DNA of 64,000 nucleotides from Perlabentimonas sp041656735 (GTDB taxonomy: Bacteria; Bacteroidota; Bacteroidia; Bacteroidales; Tenuifilaceae). The position numbers were made by a program, and so were the translations under genes. The notes under the pieces were generated by a model. It did no database searches, had not been told where the DNA came from, and was given only the letters and a program-made list of their open reading frames with translations. Numbering within the stretch: position 1 is the stretch's first letter; each line of letters begins with the position of its first letter. Shown here one piece after another: positions 16,592 through 25,787 of the stretch. Where the stretch lies: NCBI GenBank assembly GCA_041656735.1, contig JBBACY010000010.1, positions 1 through 64,000 of the forward strand, in the 5' to 3' direction.

Positions 16592-16918
16592 CTAATCCTG
16601 TGTTACTGGTGGCTCATCCATTTTCTGATTATAGTAACGCTTCAAACGGATTCGAATCTGAAAATATCTTAGTATGCCAAAAATACCAAAAATTATGCTA
16701 AGAAATATGGCCACGTATCCAATCCATCGTAATTGGGCAAAATCTTGAAGTTGCAAAAAGGCAATTCCACCAAGTAACATATAGAGTGATGTTCTGGTAT
16801 AAGATAGCAAAGTTCGCTCATTGGCCAATTTTGTTCGTTCAAGCGCAAGATAATCTCTTAGAATTATTTCTTCTTTATTACTATAAATGTGTTTGAACAA
16901 CCCCGGTTTTTTTATCAT
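16592..16918 (-). CDS. DUF202/YidH-like membrane protein
   Basis: A 108-residue protein with the DUF202 signature RDYLALERTKLANERTLLSYTRTSLYMLLGGIAFLQL and then a second TM (IGYVAIFLSIIFGIFGILRYF), ending in a basic and then acidic tail. Molecular role is unknown. It lies 35 bp after the GH65 gene and 51 bp before the aldolase gene, so it is probably cotranscribed with them. Confidence 0.85.
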   Translation of the reverse strand: MIKKPGLFKHIYSNKEEIILRDYLALERTKLANERTLLSYTRTSLYMLLGGIAFLQLQDFAQLRWIGYVAIFLSIIFGIFGILRYFQIRIRLKRYYNQKMDEPPVTQD

Positions 16919-16953
16919 TTTAAAACTAAGTATTACTTATGGCAGAACTTAAC

Positions 16954-19263
16954 TTATTTTGCAATTTTAATGTTCGATTTTGAGGTTATGGTTTGGGTTT
17001 CATTATGTACGATAACCGAAAGCGAGGGCCCCGACTCATTTGTAATAACTATATCGCTATCGTTAACCATTACCTTTAAAATATTTTCTCTAAACCAAAC
17101 CTTGAAACTATACGATTTCCATTGCTTTGGAATTAATGGGTTAAAAACAAGCATATTGTTTCGCACCCTCATTCCGCCAAACCCTTCAACAATTGACATC
17201 CAGGTCCCAGCCATACTGGTAATATGAAGCCCTTCCCGCGCCTCATGGTTGTAGTCGTCCAAATCCAAACGGGCGGTTCGCAAGTACATTTCGTACGCCT
17301 TTTCTATGTCGCCAATAAGAGCAGCCTGAACAGAGTGCACACAGGGCGACAGAGAGGATTCATGCACTGTACGAGGTTCGTAAAACTCAAAGTTACGACG
17401 AATGGTATTAATATCAAATCTATCTTCAAGAAAATACAACCCCTGCAAAACATCGGCTTGTTTAATGAAGCAAGAGCGAAGTATACGATCCCAACTCCAT
17501 TTCTGGTTAATTGGCCTGTGCTTCGGCTCAAGGTCTTTAACAAGAATTTGCTCCTTGTCCATATATCCTTCCTGCTGAAGGAAAACACCTAGCTTCTCAT
17601 CAATTGGGAAAAACATTTTCTCGCGTATCTCTCTCCATTGGGCAAGTTCTCCCTCCTCATTGAACGATATTTTTTGAACTAAAGCCTTGTATCTATCAGG
17701 ATCTGTTTGTTTTACATAGCCAATCACCTCATCGCTATATTCCAAGCACCACGTAGCCATTAAATTGGTATGCCAGTTATTGTTAATATTATTTTCGTAC
17801 TCATTGGGACCTGTAACGCCCAGCATCACATATTTGCCCTTTTCTTCCGAAAAATTAACTCGTTGAGCCCAGAATCGAGCAATGGCTATTAGCAACTCAA
17901 GCCCAAAGTGCACTAAGTAGTTCTTATCGCCAGTATAACGAACATAGTTGTATACGGCAAAAGCAATGGCACCATTGCGATGAATTTCCTGAAATGTAAT
18001 CTCCCACTCGTTGTGGCACTCCTCGCCATTCATAGTTACCATAGGGAAAAGCGCAGCCCCATCTGTAAATCCTAATTTCTCAGCGTTTTCAATAGCTTTC
18101 GCTAGGTGCTTATACCTATATATAAGCAACTGACGGGCAACTTTTTGTCCGTGGGTACTCATATAAAACGGTAAGCAGTATGCCTCGGTGTCCCAATAGG
18201 TTGAGCCACCGTATTTTTCGCCAGTAAACCCTTTGGGACCAATATTTAACCGCTCATCTTTCCCTGTGTATGTTTGACTAAGTTGAAAGATATTGAATCG
18301 AATGGCCTGCTGAGCCGCCACATCACCTTCGATGGTTATATCGCTATGCGCCCAAATATCAGTCCAAGCGTGAGCCTGCTCTTCGAGCATTTTAACAAAC
18401 CCTTTTGCGGTTGCCTTAACTAGTAACTCTTGCAGAGTCTTCGAAAAAGTACCTGGCGTATAATTAAGGCTCGACACTATGGCGGCATATTTGTATACGA
18501 CTAGCTCATCACCTGCACTTATATTACATTGCACTTGTGAGCCAACGTACATATCTTGACTCTTAACGCTGGGGTCAATATCTAGCCTTTGCGAATTTAG
18601 GTAAATATCATAATGCATGGCGTGCCCAACATAAAAATCGAGTTTTTTTGTTTTAGTAATAATATAGGCCTGATTGGATATTGATTTCTGCTCCACCTCG
18701 ACCCAAAATTTTTCGTCGTAATTCGAATCCTGATTACTTACATCGGCATCGAGGTATGGTTTAATCGTAAGGTTTACATTTGCCGAAAGCGACTTGATAC
18801 TGTATCGAATTGCCCCAATTTCAGTATCAACAATACTTAAAAATCGTTTAGCAGAAACCGCTATTTTAATACCCGAGGGCATTTCGCAAATAAATGAGCG
18901 TTCAAGAAACCCATCTCTCATATTTAAAACTCTGCGAAATTCATCGATAGAGCAAAGGGCTAAATCAAGTTGTTCCCCATTAATCTCAACGTCTATTCCA
19001 ATCCAGTTAGTAGAGTTTATAACCTTTGCAAAATACTCGGGATAGCCATTCTTCCACCAACCCACACGAGTTTTATCTGGATAGTACACACCAGCCACAT
19101 AGCTTCCTTGTAATGATGAGCCGCTGTACTTCTCCTCAAAATTTGCACGCTGCCCTGTGGCGCCATTGCCAATGCTGAAAATGCTCTCCGACACCATAGC
19201 GTTTTCAGGGCTAAACCCTTCTTCAATTATGCACCACTCATCGTGCTTTAGGTATGAATTCAT
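16954..19263 (-). CDS. GH65 maltose phosphorylase
   Basis: A 769-residue GH65 phosphorylase that converts maltose plus phosphate to glucose and beta-glucose 1-phosphate. The N-terminal beta domain runs to about residue 270, followed by an (alpha/alpha)6 barrel. Seen are GGSTYWDTEAY (353-362), GEECHNEWEITFQEIHRNGA (413-432, typical of maltose-specific members), GVTGPNEYENN with catalytic acid Glu488, NQKWSWDRILRSCFIKQADVL and RTVHESSLSPCVHS. There is no signal peptide, so it is cytoplasmic. It lies downstream of the MFS gene. The usual partner beta-phosphoglucomutase is not in this window. Kojibiose or trehalose specificity is less likely but not excluded. Confidence 0.9.
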   Translation of the reverse strand: MNSYLKHDEWCIIEEGFSPENAMVSESIFSIGNGATGQRANFEEKYSGSSLQGSYVAGVYYPDKTRVGWWKNGYPEYFAKVINSTNWIGIDVEINGEQLDLALCSIDEFRRVLNMRDGFLERSFICEMPSGIKIAVSAKRFLSIVDTEIGAIRYSIKSLSANVNLTIKPYLDADVSNQDSNYDEKFWVEVEQKSISNQAYIITKTKKLDFYVGHAMHYDIYLNSQRLDIDPSVKSQDMYVGSQVQCNISAGDELVVYKYAAIVSSLNYTPGTFSKTLQELLVKATAKGFVKMLEEQAHAWTDIWAHSDITIEGDVAAQQAIRFNIFQLSQTYTGKDERLNIGPKGFTGEKYGGSTYWDTEAYCLPFYMSTHGQKVARQLLIYRYKHLAKAIENAEKLGFTDGAALFPMVTMNGEECHNEWEITFQEIHRNGAIAFAVYNYVRYTGDKNYLVHFGLELLIAIARFWAQRVNFSEEKGKYVMLGVTGPNEYENNINNNWHTNLMATWCLEYSDEVIGYVKQTDPDRYKALVQKISFNEEGELAQWREIREKMFFPIDEKLGVFLQQEGYMDKEQILVKDLEPKHRPINQKWSWDRILRSCFIKQADVLQGLYFLEDRFDINTIRRNFEFYEPRTVHESSLSPCVHSVQAALIGDIEKAYEMYLRTARLDLDDYNHEAREGLHITSMAGTWMSIVEGFGGMRVRNNMLVFNPLIPKQWKSYSFKVWFRENILKVMVNDSDIVITNESGPSLSVIVHNETQTITSKSNIKIAK

Positions 19264-19319
19264 ATAGTTATTATTTACGAATAATTATGTGGTTGTTAAA
19301 TAAAAGTATGAGCAATGAA

Positions 19320-21113
19320 CTATTTTACGTCATCCTTATCGGTTACAAACATTACCATAATTGCTCCAATTATCATTGATACGCCACCGAGAATAAGCGA
19401 GTAAATTGCCTCACCATTAAACACTGTTCCAACAAAAAAACCAAGTATACTAGCAGCTAAAATTTGTGGAATTACTATAAAGAAGTTAAATATCCCCATA
19501 TACGTTCCCATTTTGTTTGATGGCAAAGAACCTGTAAGAATAGCATACGGCATTGACAGAATACTTGCCCATGCTAAACCAACGCCCAGCATTGATACGA
19601 TAAGCATAGTAGGGTTTGTAATAAAGAATATGGAGATTAGCCCAATTCCACCTGCCACCAACGATATTGCGTGGGTAATTTTTCGGCTTGTATACTTTGC
19701 AATAAACACCAGTAAAAAAGCCATTATTGCCGCAAAACCATTGTATGTTGCAAAGGCAATACCTACCCAATTTGCTCCTTTATTATACTCATTGGAGATA
19801 ACAATAAAACGTTCAAACAGTTCACTATCAATGCCATAAATGTTTTCGTAGTGAATTTCTTTGATTTCAGGGTCAACATTTCCTTCTTTCAGAAAAAGAG
19901 TAACTAAACGCAAAGGAACGGCAACCTCAACACGTTTGTCAGTAAAACTTCTTTCAACTTTATCAATTTCATGATCAAGGACTGAGAATTTAAAATCAGC
20001 GGCTTTAGCATTGGAATCGGTTAAAAGTCGTTGTTGCTCAATTTTTAGCTGGTTTAACTCCGATTGTGATATTTTCATATCGTAAATATGGCTTGTAACC
20101 CCTGCGGTGGTGTAAATCCACATAGCAAAAAGCGCAAACCAGCTAAAAAACTGCACCACTGCAAGTTGCCCCATAGTTTTGGGCATATTAAAGAGGTCGT
20201 TTATAACCACTACAAGACCACCGCTATGTTTACCCGATTTTTTTAAGAATCCAACAATTAGCTGTATAATACCAAAGGCAACAATGCCCACAGTTACAAT
20301 AAAAAGTTTAGGATCTAAGCTGAAATACCAAACTCCAATCGACAGAATAATGCCCGCTATAAGCCATATAACGCTATGCTTAAGGAAAGTGATTGCCGAG
20401 AGTTCTTTGTGGCTAATAATGGAGTTGGAGCCTGTTTTCTCTCTAACCGTTGCTTGTTCAGCCTCTTCGAAGGCTTTTAGCTCCTGGGGCGAGTACTCCT
20501 TAGTTTTAATAACCGTCCAAACTACCGAGCTAATAAAAGCAATTGCACCCAAGTAAAACGACCACTTAACCGAAGGCGGAACATGCCCCTCAGGCGCAGT
20601 GTTAGCCACACCAAACCATTCGGTTAGGATATATGGCAAAGCCGAGGCTACCACAGCACCAGTACCAATAAAGAAACTTTGCATGGCGAACCCTTTTGTG
20701 CGCTGTTCGCTGGGAAGCATATCGCCTACGAATGCTCTAAAAGGCTCCATTGATATGTTTATAGATGCGTCTAAAATCCATAGCATACCGGCAGCAACCC
20801 AAAGTACGGGTGAGTTTGGCATAAAAAGCAAGCCCAATGATGCTAAAATTGCACCAACTAAAAAGAATGGTCGTCGCCTACCCAGTCGGCCCCAAGTATT
20901 ATCGCTCATATGGCCAATTATTGGCTGTATAATAAGCCCTGTAACGGGTGCAGCTATCCAAAGTATGGGAATGGCATCGATGTCTGCGCCAAGAGTTTCG
21001 AAAATTCGGCTAACATTAGCGTTTTGCAGAGCGTACCCAAACTGGATACCAAGGAATCCAAAACTCATATTCCATATCTGCCAAAATGATAAACGAGGTC
21101 GTTTAGTCATCAC
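19320..21113 (-). CDS. MFS maltose/oligosaccharide transporter (SLC45-like)
   Basis: A 597-residue MFS permease. Typical of the bacterial maltose/sucrose-H+ symporter group are FWQIWNMSFGFLGIQFGYALQNANVSRIF at TM1, PIIGHMSDNTWGRLGRRRPFFLVGA (loop 2-3) and DASINISMEPFRAFVGDMLP. Two extra soluble stretches stand out: a charged segment after TM6 (about residues 205-240) and a large hydrophilic insertion of about 90 residues in the C-terminal half (near 335-425). It would bring maltose into the cytoplasm for GH65, whose gene follows 56 bp downstream. First gene of the leftward cluster, with a good promoter at 21196-21227. Confidence 0.88.
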   Translation of the reverse strand: MMTKRPRLSFWQIWNMSFGFLGIQFGYALQNANVSRIFETLGADIDAIPILWIAAPVTGLIIQPIIGHMSDNTWGRLGRRRPFFLVGAILASLGLLFMPNSPVLWVAAGMLWILDASINISMEPFRAFVGDMLPSEQRTKGFAMQSFFIGTGAVVASALPYILTEWFGVANTAPEGHVPPSVKWSFYLGAIAFISSVVWTVIKTKEYSPQELKAFEEAEQATVREKTGSNSIISHKELSAITFLKHSVIWLIAGIILSIGVWYFSLDPKLFIVTVGIVAFGIIQLIVGFLKKSGKHSGGLVVVINDLFNMPKTMGQLAVVQFFSWFALFAMWIYTTAGVTSHIYDMKISQSELNQLKIEQQRLLTDSNAKAADFKFSVLDHEIDKVERSFTDKRVEVAVPLRLVTLFLKEGNVDPEIKEIHYENIYGIDSELFERFIVISNEYNKGANWVGIAFATYNGFAAIMAFLLVFIAKYTSRKITHAISLVAGGIGLISIFFITNPTMLIVSMLGVGLAWASILSMPYAILTGSLPSNKMGTYMGIFNFFIVIPQILAASILGFFVGTVFNGEAIYSLILGGVSMIIGAIMVMFVTDKDDVK

Positions 21114-21195
21114 GATATAATATTTTAGTTATTATGATATAGAAATACTCTTCCAGAGAAACTGGAATACTAGGAAAGACAACTTTGTAGCTAGT

Positions 21196-21227
21196 CAAAT
21201 ATAAGGTGAAAAACTTTTCTCTGCAAA
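21196..21227 (-). promoter_or_regulatory. Promoter of the MFS-GH65 cluster
   Basis: On the minus strand TTTG (21227-21224) and TATATTTG (21203-21196) are spaced 20 bp, an excellent fit to the Bacteroidota consensus. The predicted start near 21190 leaves a 5' leader of about 75 nt. Confidence 0.7.
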
Positions 21228-21283
21228 TTTTTTTTGCTTTGAATTTACTTCAAACTAGCTGATTATACTGCAAAACATTGTTT

Positions 21284-21293
21284 CAATCGATTA
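21284..21293. promoter_or_regulatory. Candidate LacI-family operator, MFS side
   Basis: CAATCGATTA, with the perfect core AATCGATT, lies about 60 bp upstream of the -33 element of the MFS promoter. It matches ten of twelve positions of the palindrome at 22653-22664 upstream of susC. LacI-family proteins bind such CG-centred palindromes. Placement upstream of the promoter would suit activation more than blockage; both are inference. Confidence 0.5.
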
Positions 21294-21491
21294 CGGCTCA
21301 AGTAATTTATTTTATTTTTTTCAATAAAACTCGTTGGTTTACAAAACGGTGTAAATGCTCATTTACCTAGCCCGTATAAATACAGTAACTTATCCTAAAT
21401 ATATAGAATAGAAGTTACAGGGGTTACGAATAGGTAACCCCGACGAAGTAATGAGAAAATAATTTAAGAATACTTTTTAGGTAAATGCGAA

Positions 21492-22508
21492 TTAACGCTT
21501 CTTGGTTGTTTCCCTAACAATAAGAGTTGTTGGTAAAACCTCGATACGCGGTTCAATTGATTTACCTGCATCTATACGAGAAATAAGCATCTCCATAGCC
21601 TTTTCGCCCATAGTAAAACCTGGTTGCGAAACCGTTGTAAGGGTTGGCTCTACCATTTCGGACATGTAATCATTTCCAAAACCTATTACCGAAACATCCT
21701 CGGGCACTTTTATGTTATTTCTTGCCAAAATTTTAATTACACCAGCAGCAGTAAAATCATTTACAGTAAAAACAGCATCAAAGTTAACGCCTGAATCTAT
21801 AATTTTTTGGGTCTCAATAATTGCATTTTCAAAATTATCGCATTGTAATATAAGCGACTCGTCAATTACAACACCATTCCTTTTATGGGCATCAATATAC
21901 CCCTTAAGTCGGTTCTGCCCAATTAGCCTATTTTGCGGCCCCGCAAAATGCAAAATGCGCCTGCGCCCTTCAACAATTAAATATTGGGTTGCCTGAAAAG
22001 CTCCATCGTAATCGTTCATAAGAACTCTATCAGCTTCCATCCCTTCAACCATTCGATCAAAGAAAACAACAGGAACCCCCTCGTCAAAGAATTCTTGCAA
22101 ATGCGTATAATCGTCCGTAGTTTTAGAAACGGATATTAGTAGGCCATCAATAATGCTATTTCGAAATGTATTACAAACCTCCACCTCTTTTTTAAAGTCC
22201 TCACTCGACTGGCTAAACATTACGCTGTACCCATGTTCTTGGGCAACATTCTCGATACCACTAATAACCGATGAAAAGAAATAGTGTACTATTTCAGGCA
22301 CAACAACCCCTATAACATTACTCTTTCGGCTCTTTAAGCTAAGCGCAATAGGATTTGGCCTATAGTGCATTTCCTTAGCCAATTGTTTTACCTTTTCAAT
22401 GGTAGTCTTGCTGATATCGGGATGATCTTTTAAAGCTCTCGATACGGTTGAAGGACTGATATCGAGCAATCTAGCGATATCTTTAATTGTTACATTAGCT
22501 ATCTTCAT
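21492..22508 (-). CDS. LacI-family transcriptional regulator of the maltose locus
   Basis: A 338-residue regulator. The HTH is at residues 6-30 (VTIKDIARLLDISPSTVSRAL) with hinge helix HYRPNPIALSLKSRKSN. The periplasmic-binding-type sensor domain begins IGVVVPEIVHYFFSSVISGIE and contains VFTVNDFTAAGVIKIL and VSVIGFGNDYMSEMVEPTLTTV. Its place between the MFS-GH65 cluster and the susC-like cluster, and CG-centred palindromes upstream of both, make it the likely regulator responding to maltose or a derivative. Confidence 0.92.
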   Translation of the reverse strand: MKIANVTIKDIARLLDISPSTVSRALKDHPDISKTTIEKVKQLAKEMHYRPNPIALSLKSRKSNVIGVVVPEIVHYFFSSVISGIENVAQEHGYSVMFSQSSEDFKKEVEVCNTFRNSIIDGLLISVSKTTDDYTHLQEFFDEGVPVVFFDRMVEGMEADRVLMNDYDGAFQATQYLIVEGRRRILHFAGPQNRLIGQNRLKGYIDAHKRNGVVIDESLILQCDNFENAIIETQKIIDSGVNFDAVFTVNDFTAAGVIKILARNNIKVPEDVSVIGFGNDYMSEMVEPTLTTVSQPGFTMGEKAMEMLISRIDAGKSIEPRIEVLPTTLIVRETTKKR

Positions 22509-22561
22509 ATGCTATAATATATAAGGGGTATTAGCTGATATTTTCAACTTTCATACTGTAC

Positions 22562-22592
22562 CAAATATAATGATTAATACGCACTCAACAAA
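22562..22592 (-). promoter_or_regulatory. Promoter of the lacI-type gene
   Basis: On the minus strand TTTG (22592-22589) and TATATTTG (22569-22562) are spaced 19 bp. The predicted leader is about 47 nt. Confidence 0.65.
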
Positions 22593-22652
22593 CAATTTAA
22601 TTTTTTTCTTGTTTTAACTTATGTAAAAGAATGCTAAACAAGCGTTTTACGG

Positions 22653-22687
22653 GCAATCGATTGCACATACGATTGTGAGTACGATTG
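22653..22687. promoter_or_regulatory. Candidate operator cluster upstream of susC
   Basis: A perfect 12-bp palindrome GCAATCGATTGC (22653-22664) is followed by CGATTG at 22670 and 22682. With the right arm of the palindrome at 22658 these give three CGATTG half sites at an exact 12-bp spacing. Likely target of the adjacent LacI-family protein. Confidence 0.55.
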
Positions 22688-22824
22688 CATTGATTTTTAG
22701 ACGGCTAAGCTCGCTTAATATTTGATTTTACGCTAATAATGTGTTAAATTGTAGTGCACTTCGAAAGACGACATTGTAGCTAATTTGTTTTTAGAATGTA
22801 CTTTACTAACTAAACCTATTTTAC

Positions 22825-25776
22825 ATGATGGGCCAAAGATATAAAGGAAGCATATTGCTTTTAACTTTCTCTTTGCTGTTTAGCCTAATGGCTTTATCGC
22901 AAGAGATTAAGGTAACCGGCAAGGTTACCGATGGCAGAGATAGTTCGCCCTTAATTGGTGTTAACATTGTGGTTAAAGGCACCACAATAGGTGTTGTAAC
23001 CGATATTGATGGGTTGTACACTATTTTAGCACCAGCTGGCGCTACGCTGCAGTTCTCTTTTTTGGGTTACAAAACCATTGAAGAGCAGGTAGGAACACGC
23101 AATATTATAAACGTTACTCTAGCTGAAGCATACGAATCGCTTGAAGAAATTGTTGTTATAGGATACGGCACACAGAAAAAGAGCGACAGAACGGGTGCAG
23201 TTTCGCACATTAAGGCTGATGAGATGAACCAAGGTGTTTTGACTGACCCCATACAGGCACTCCAAAGTAAGGCCGCTGGCGTAATGGTTACAAAAAAAGG
23301 GGGCGACCCAAACTCAGGGTTCTCTATTAAAATCAGGGGCGCCACGGCTCTTATTACGGGCACAAGTCCATTGTATGTTGTAGATGGTATACCTGGTGTT
23401 GATCCGACTACAATTGCTCCCGAGGATATTGAATCCTTTAATATTCTGAAGGATGCTTCTGCTGCTGCTATATATGGCTCTAGAGGATCCAACGGTGTAA
23501 TAATAATTACTACCAAAAGAGGGGATTTTAAAAAAGGTACTCAAATTGATTTTAACGCCTACCTCTCAACCGATTTTGTTGCAAACCGCCTAGATTTACT
23601 CTCAGCCGATCAGGTTCGAAAGTATGTTGCAGACAATAACCTTAACTTCAATGATGGTGGTGCTAACGTAAACTGGCAGGATGAGATTTACAGACCAGGC
23701 CAGTCGCAAAACTATAGTTTTGGATACTCAGGCGGTGATGAGACCAGCTCCTATCGCGTTTCTCTTTCACATAATGACTTTAAGGGCGTTGTAATTGGTA
23801 CAAATAAAACCAGAACAATTGGTCGTATAAATGTTGATAAATCTGTGTTTGATGATAGACTTAAAATGCAAGCAGGTTTGTCTGGAACTGTTGAACAAAA
23901 CGAATACATATCATATGGTGGCTGGGGTGCTAACGATATTTTATACCAAGCTTTCCAGCGTAATCCAACCGATCCGGTAAAAGACAGTGATGGTAATCTC
24001 TACGATTTTCAGAGAGGATTTAGCTACTGGAACCCTGTTAAGCTTGTTGATGATATTCAGAACGAGCGTGATGCTAAGCGCTATAACGGTTTCTTTAAAG
24101 CCGACCTGGAGATTATTAAAGGGTTAACTGCTGGTATTAACTTGGGTTACAATCGTAATGACAGCGAAAGTTTTTACTTTGAACCCTCAACTCTCAGGCT
24201 TGGAACCACCTCAGGCTTCGGCAGGAGGTCTTATGGCAATGCGGAGTCTAGAATTCTCGAGAGCACGGTTATGTATAAAAACAAATTTGCTGAAATGCAC
24301 AACCTTGAAGTGGTTGGAGGGTACTCTTTTCAGGAAGATTTTTTTACAGGATTTGCTGCTCAAGGACAACAACCATTTCTAGATTACACCATGTCGCATG
24401 ATTTATCTATTCTACAAAGTGTTAATCCTGGAGATATTACCTCATATAAATCTTCTAGCCGATTAATTTCATTCTTTGGAAGAGGTATGTACAACTACAA
24501 CTCTAAATATTACCTTACAGCCACTGTTCGGCGAGACGGATCGTCGAAATTTGGTAAAAACAACGAGTGGGGTTGGTTCCCATCTGCATCAGTTATGTGG
24601 AATATAACTGGCGAAGATTTTATGGAAGATGTGGATATACTCAATAGCCTTAGGTTAAGAGCAGGATACGGTATAACTGGTAACCAAGAGATTGGTATTT
24701 ATAACGACCTCTCATACTACCAATCGGCAGGGAATGCACCAAATCCTGAAACGGGTGAAGATGCCATTCTCTTTGAATTTGCACATACAGCAAACCCCGA
24801 CCTTAAATGGGAGGAGAATGCCGAACTAAATATTGGACTAGACTTTGGACTTTTCAGAGACAGAATATCTGGTTCAATTGAATACTTTATGAAAAATACC
24901 TACGACTTACTTGGTAACTATTCCGTTCCAGTTCCGCCAAACCCTGTTCCACGAATTTGGGCTAATGTTGGTGAAATAGAGATTAAAGGTTTCGAATTTT
25001 TCATTCAAGCCTTCCCTGTTCGCTCAAGTAACTTCGAATGGAAAACATCATTAGTATTCTCAAGTTACAAACAAAACGTGAAATCGCTCTCGAACGATAA
25101 GTACGAATGGGCACAGCTCGAAGAGGGCTGGCTATCGGGACCAGGTTTGGTTGGCGACAGAAACTGGACACAAGTTGTAAGGCCAGGCACCCCTGTTGGC
25201 ACTTGGTATATGCCAGAGTATGCAGGAATTTCGCCCGATGGTAAATTCCTTTTCTACAACGCAGAGGGTGGTATAACAAGGGACATTACGAAGGCCGAAA
25301 GGAGAGAAGTTGGAAGTGCACAACCCGATTTCGAGATGGGATGGTCTAACTACTTTACTTTCTACAAAAACTTTGATTTAAGTTTTAACCTTAGGGCTGT
25401 TTATGGCTTCCAAATATTCAACACCACTAAACTTATATTTGGTAACCCAATATGGCTGCCGGGTCAAAACGTACTTCAATCGGCTCTTGATGAGGCTGAA
25501 AGAGGTTTAGACGACAATCCAAAGCCAAGCAGTTATTACCTTGAAGATGGTTCTTTTATCCGTTTGGACAACATATCATTGGGATATAACTTCAAAAACG
25601 TTGCTGGCTTTAAAAACATTAGGGTGTACTTTGCTTCCAACAACTTGCTTACTTTAACTAAGTACACTGGTATTGACCCCGAGATCTCATTCGATGGATT
25701 ATCATTCGGACTGGATCAGTTTAATGTTTACCCCAAAACCAGAACATTCACTTTTGGAGTTAACGTAACCTTATAA
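22825..25776 (+). CDS. susC: SusC-like TonB-dependent maltooligosaccharide transporter
   Basis: A 983-residue outer-membrane protein. The signal peptide ends near LMALSQ. A carboxypeptidase-regulatory-like domain follows (KVTGKVTDGRDSSPLIGVNIVVKGT, about 30-105), then a TonB-box/plug start (LEEIVVIGYGTQKKSDRTGAV), the SusC motifs SPLYVVDGIPG and LKDASAAAIYGSRGSNGVIIITTK, and a beta barrel ending in the aromatic-rich FTFGVNVTL. It forms the pore half of the SusCD complex. SusD lies 11 bp downstream. The CG-centred palindromes upstream suggest LacI control. Specificity for maltooligosaccharides is inferred from the surrounding amylases. Confidence 0.95.
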   Translation: MMGQRYKGSILLLTFSLLFSLMALSQEIKVTGKVTDGRDSSPLIGVNIVVKGTTIGVVTDIDGLYTILAPAGATLQFSFLGYKTIEEQVGTRNIINVTLAEAYESLEEIVVIGYGTQKKSDRTGAVSHIKADEMNQGVLTDPIQALQSKAAGVMVTKKGGDPNSGFSIKIRGATALITGTSPLYVVDGIPGVDPTTIAPEDIESFNILKDASAAAIYGSRGSNGVIIITTKRGDFKKGTQIDFNAYLSTDFVANRLDLLSADQVRKYVADNNLNFNDGGANVNWQDEIYRPGQSQNYSFGYSGGDETSSYRVSLSHNDFKGVVIGTNKTRTIGRINVDKSVFDDRLKMQAGLSGTVEQNEYISYGGWGANDILYQAFQRNPTDPVKDSDGNLYDFQRGFSYWNPVKLVDDIQNERDAKRYNGFFKADLEIIKGLTAGINLGYNRNDSESFYFEPSTLRLGTTSGFGRRSYGNAESRILESTVMYKNKFAEMHNLEVVGGYSFQEDFFTGFAAQGQQPFLDYTMSHDLSILQSVNPGDITSYKSSSRLISFFGRGMYNYNSKYYLTATVRRDGSSKFGKNNEWGWFPSASVMWNITGEDFMEDVDILNSLRLRAGYGITGNQEIGIYNDLSYYQSAGNAPNPETGEDAILFEFAHTANPDLKWEENAELNIGLDFGLFRDRISGSIEYFMKNTYDLLGNYSVPVPPNPVPRIWANVGEIEIKGFEFFIQAFPVRSSNFEWKTSLVFSSYKQNVKSLSNDKYEWAQLEEGWLSGPGLVGDRNWTQVVRPGTPVGTWYMPEYAGISPDGKFLFYNAEGGITRDITKAERREVGSAQPDFEMGWSNYFTFYKNFDLSFNLRAVYGFQIFNTTKLIFGNPIWLPGQNVLQSALDEAERGLDDNPKPSSYYLEDGSFIRLDNISLGYNFKNVAGFKNIRVYFASNNLLTLTKYTGIDPEISFDGLSFGLDQFNVYPKTRTFTFGVNVTL

Positions 25777-25787
25777 TTACTAGAATT

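Larger units (their letters stand above)
21114..21491. other. Regulatory intergenic region upstream of the MFS-GH65 cluster
   Basis: No gene. It holds the MFS promoter (21196-21227), one copy of a 20-bp sequence repeated on the other side of lacI (21174-21193), and a palindrome AATCGATT at 21285-21292. A possible terminator of lacI is not evident. GGGGTTACGAATAGGTAACCCC at 21420-21441 contains an inverted repeat. Confidence 0.6.
22509..22824. other. Regulatory intergenic region between lacI and susC
   Basis: No gene. It contains the lacI promoter (22562-22592), the palindrome at 22653-22664, two more CGATTG half sites at 12-bp steps, and the second copy of the 20-bp repeat (22763-22782). The susC promoter itself is not clear: CTAATTTG at 22780-22787 is only an approximate -7 box. 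Confidence 0.6.
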
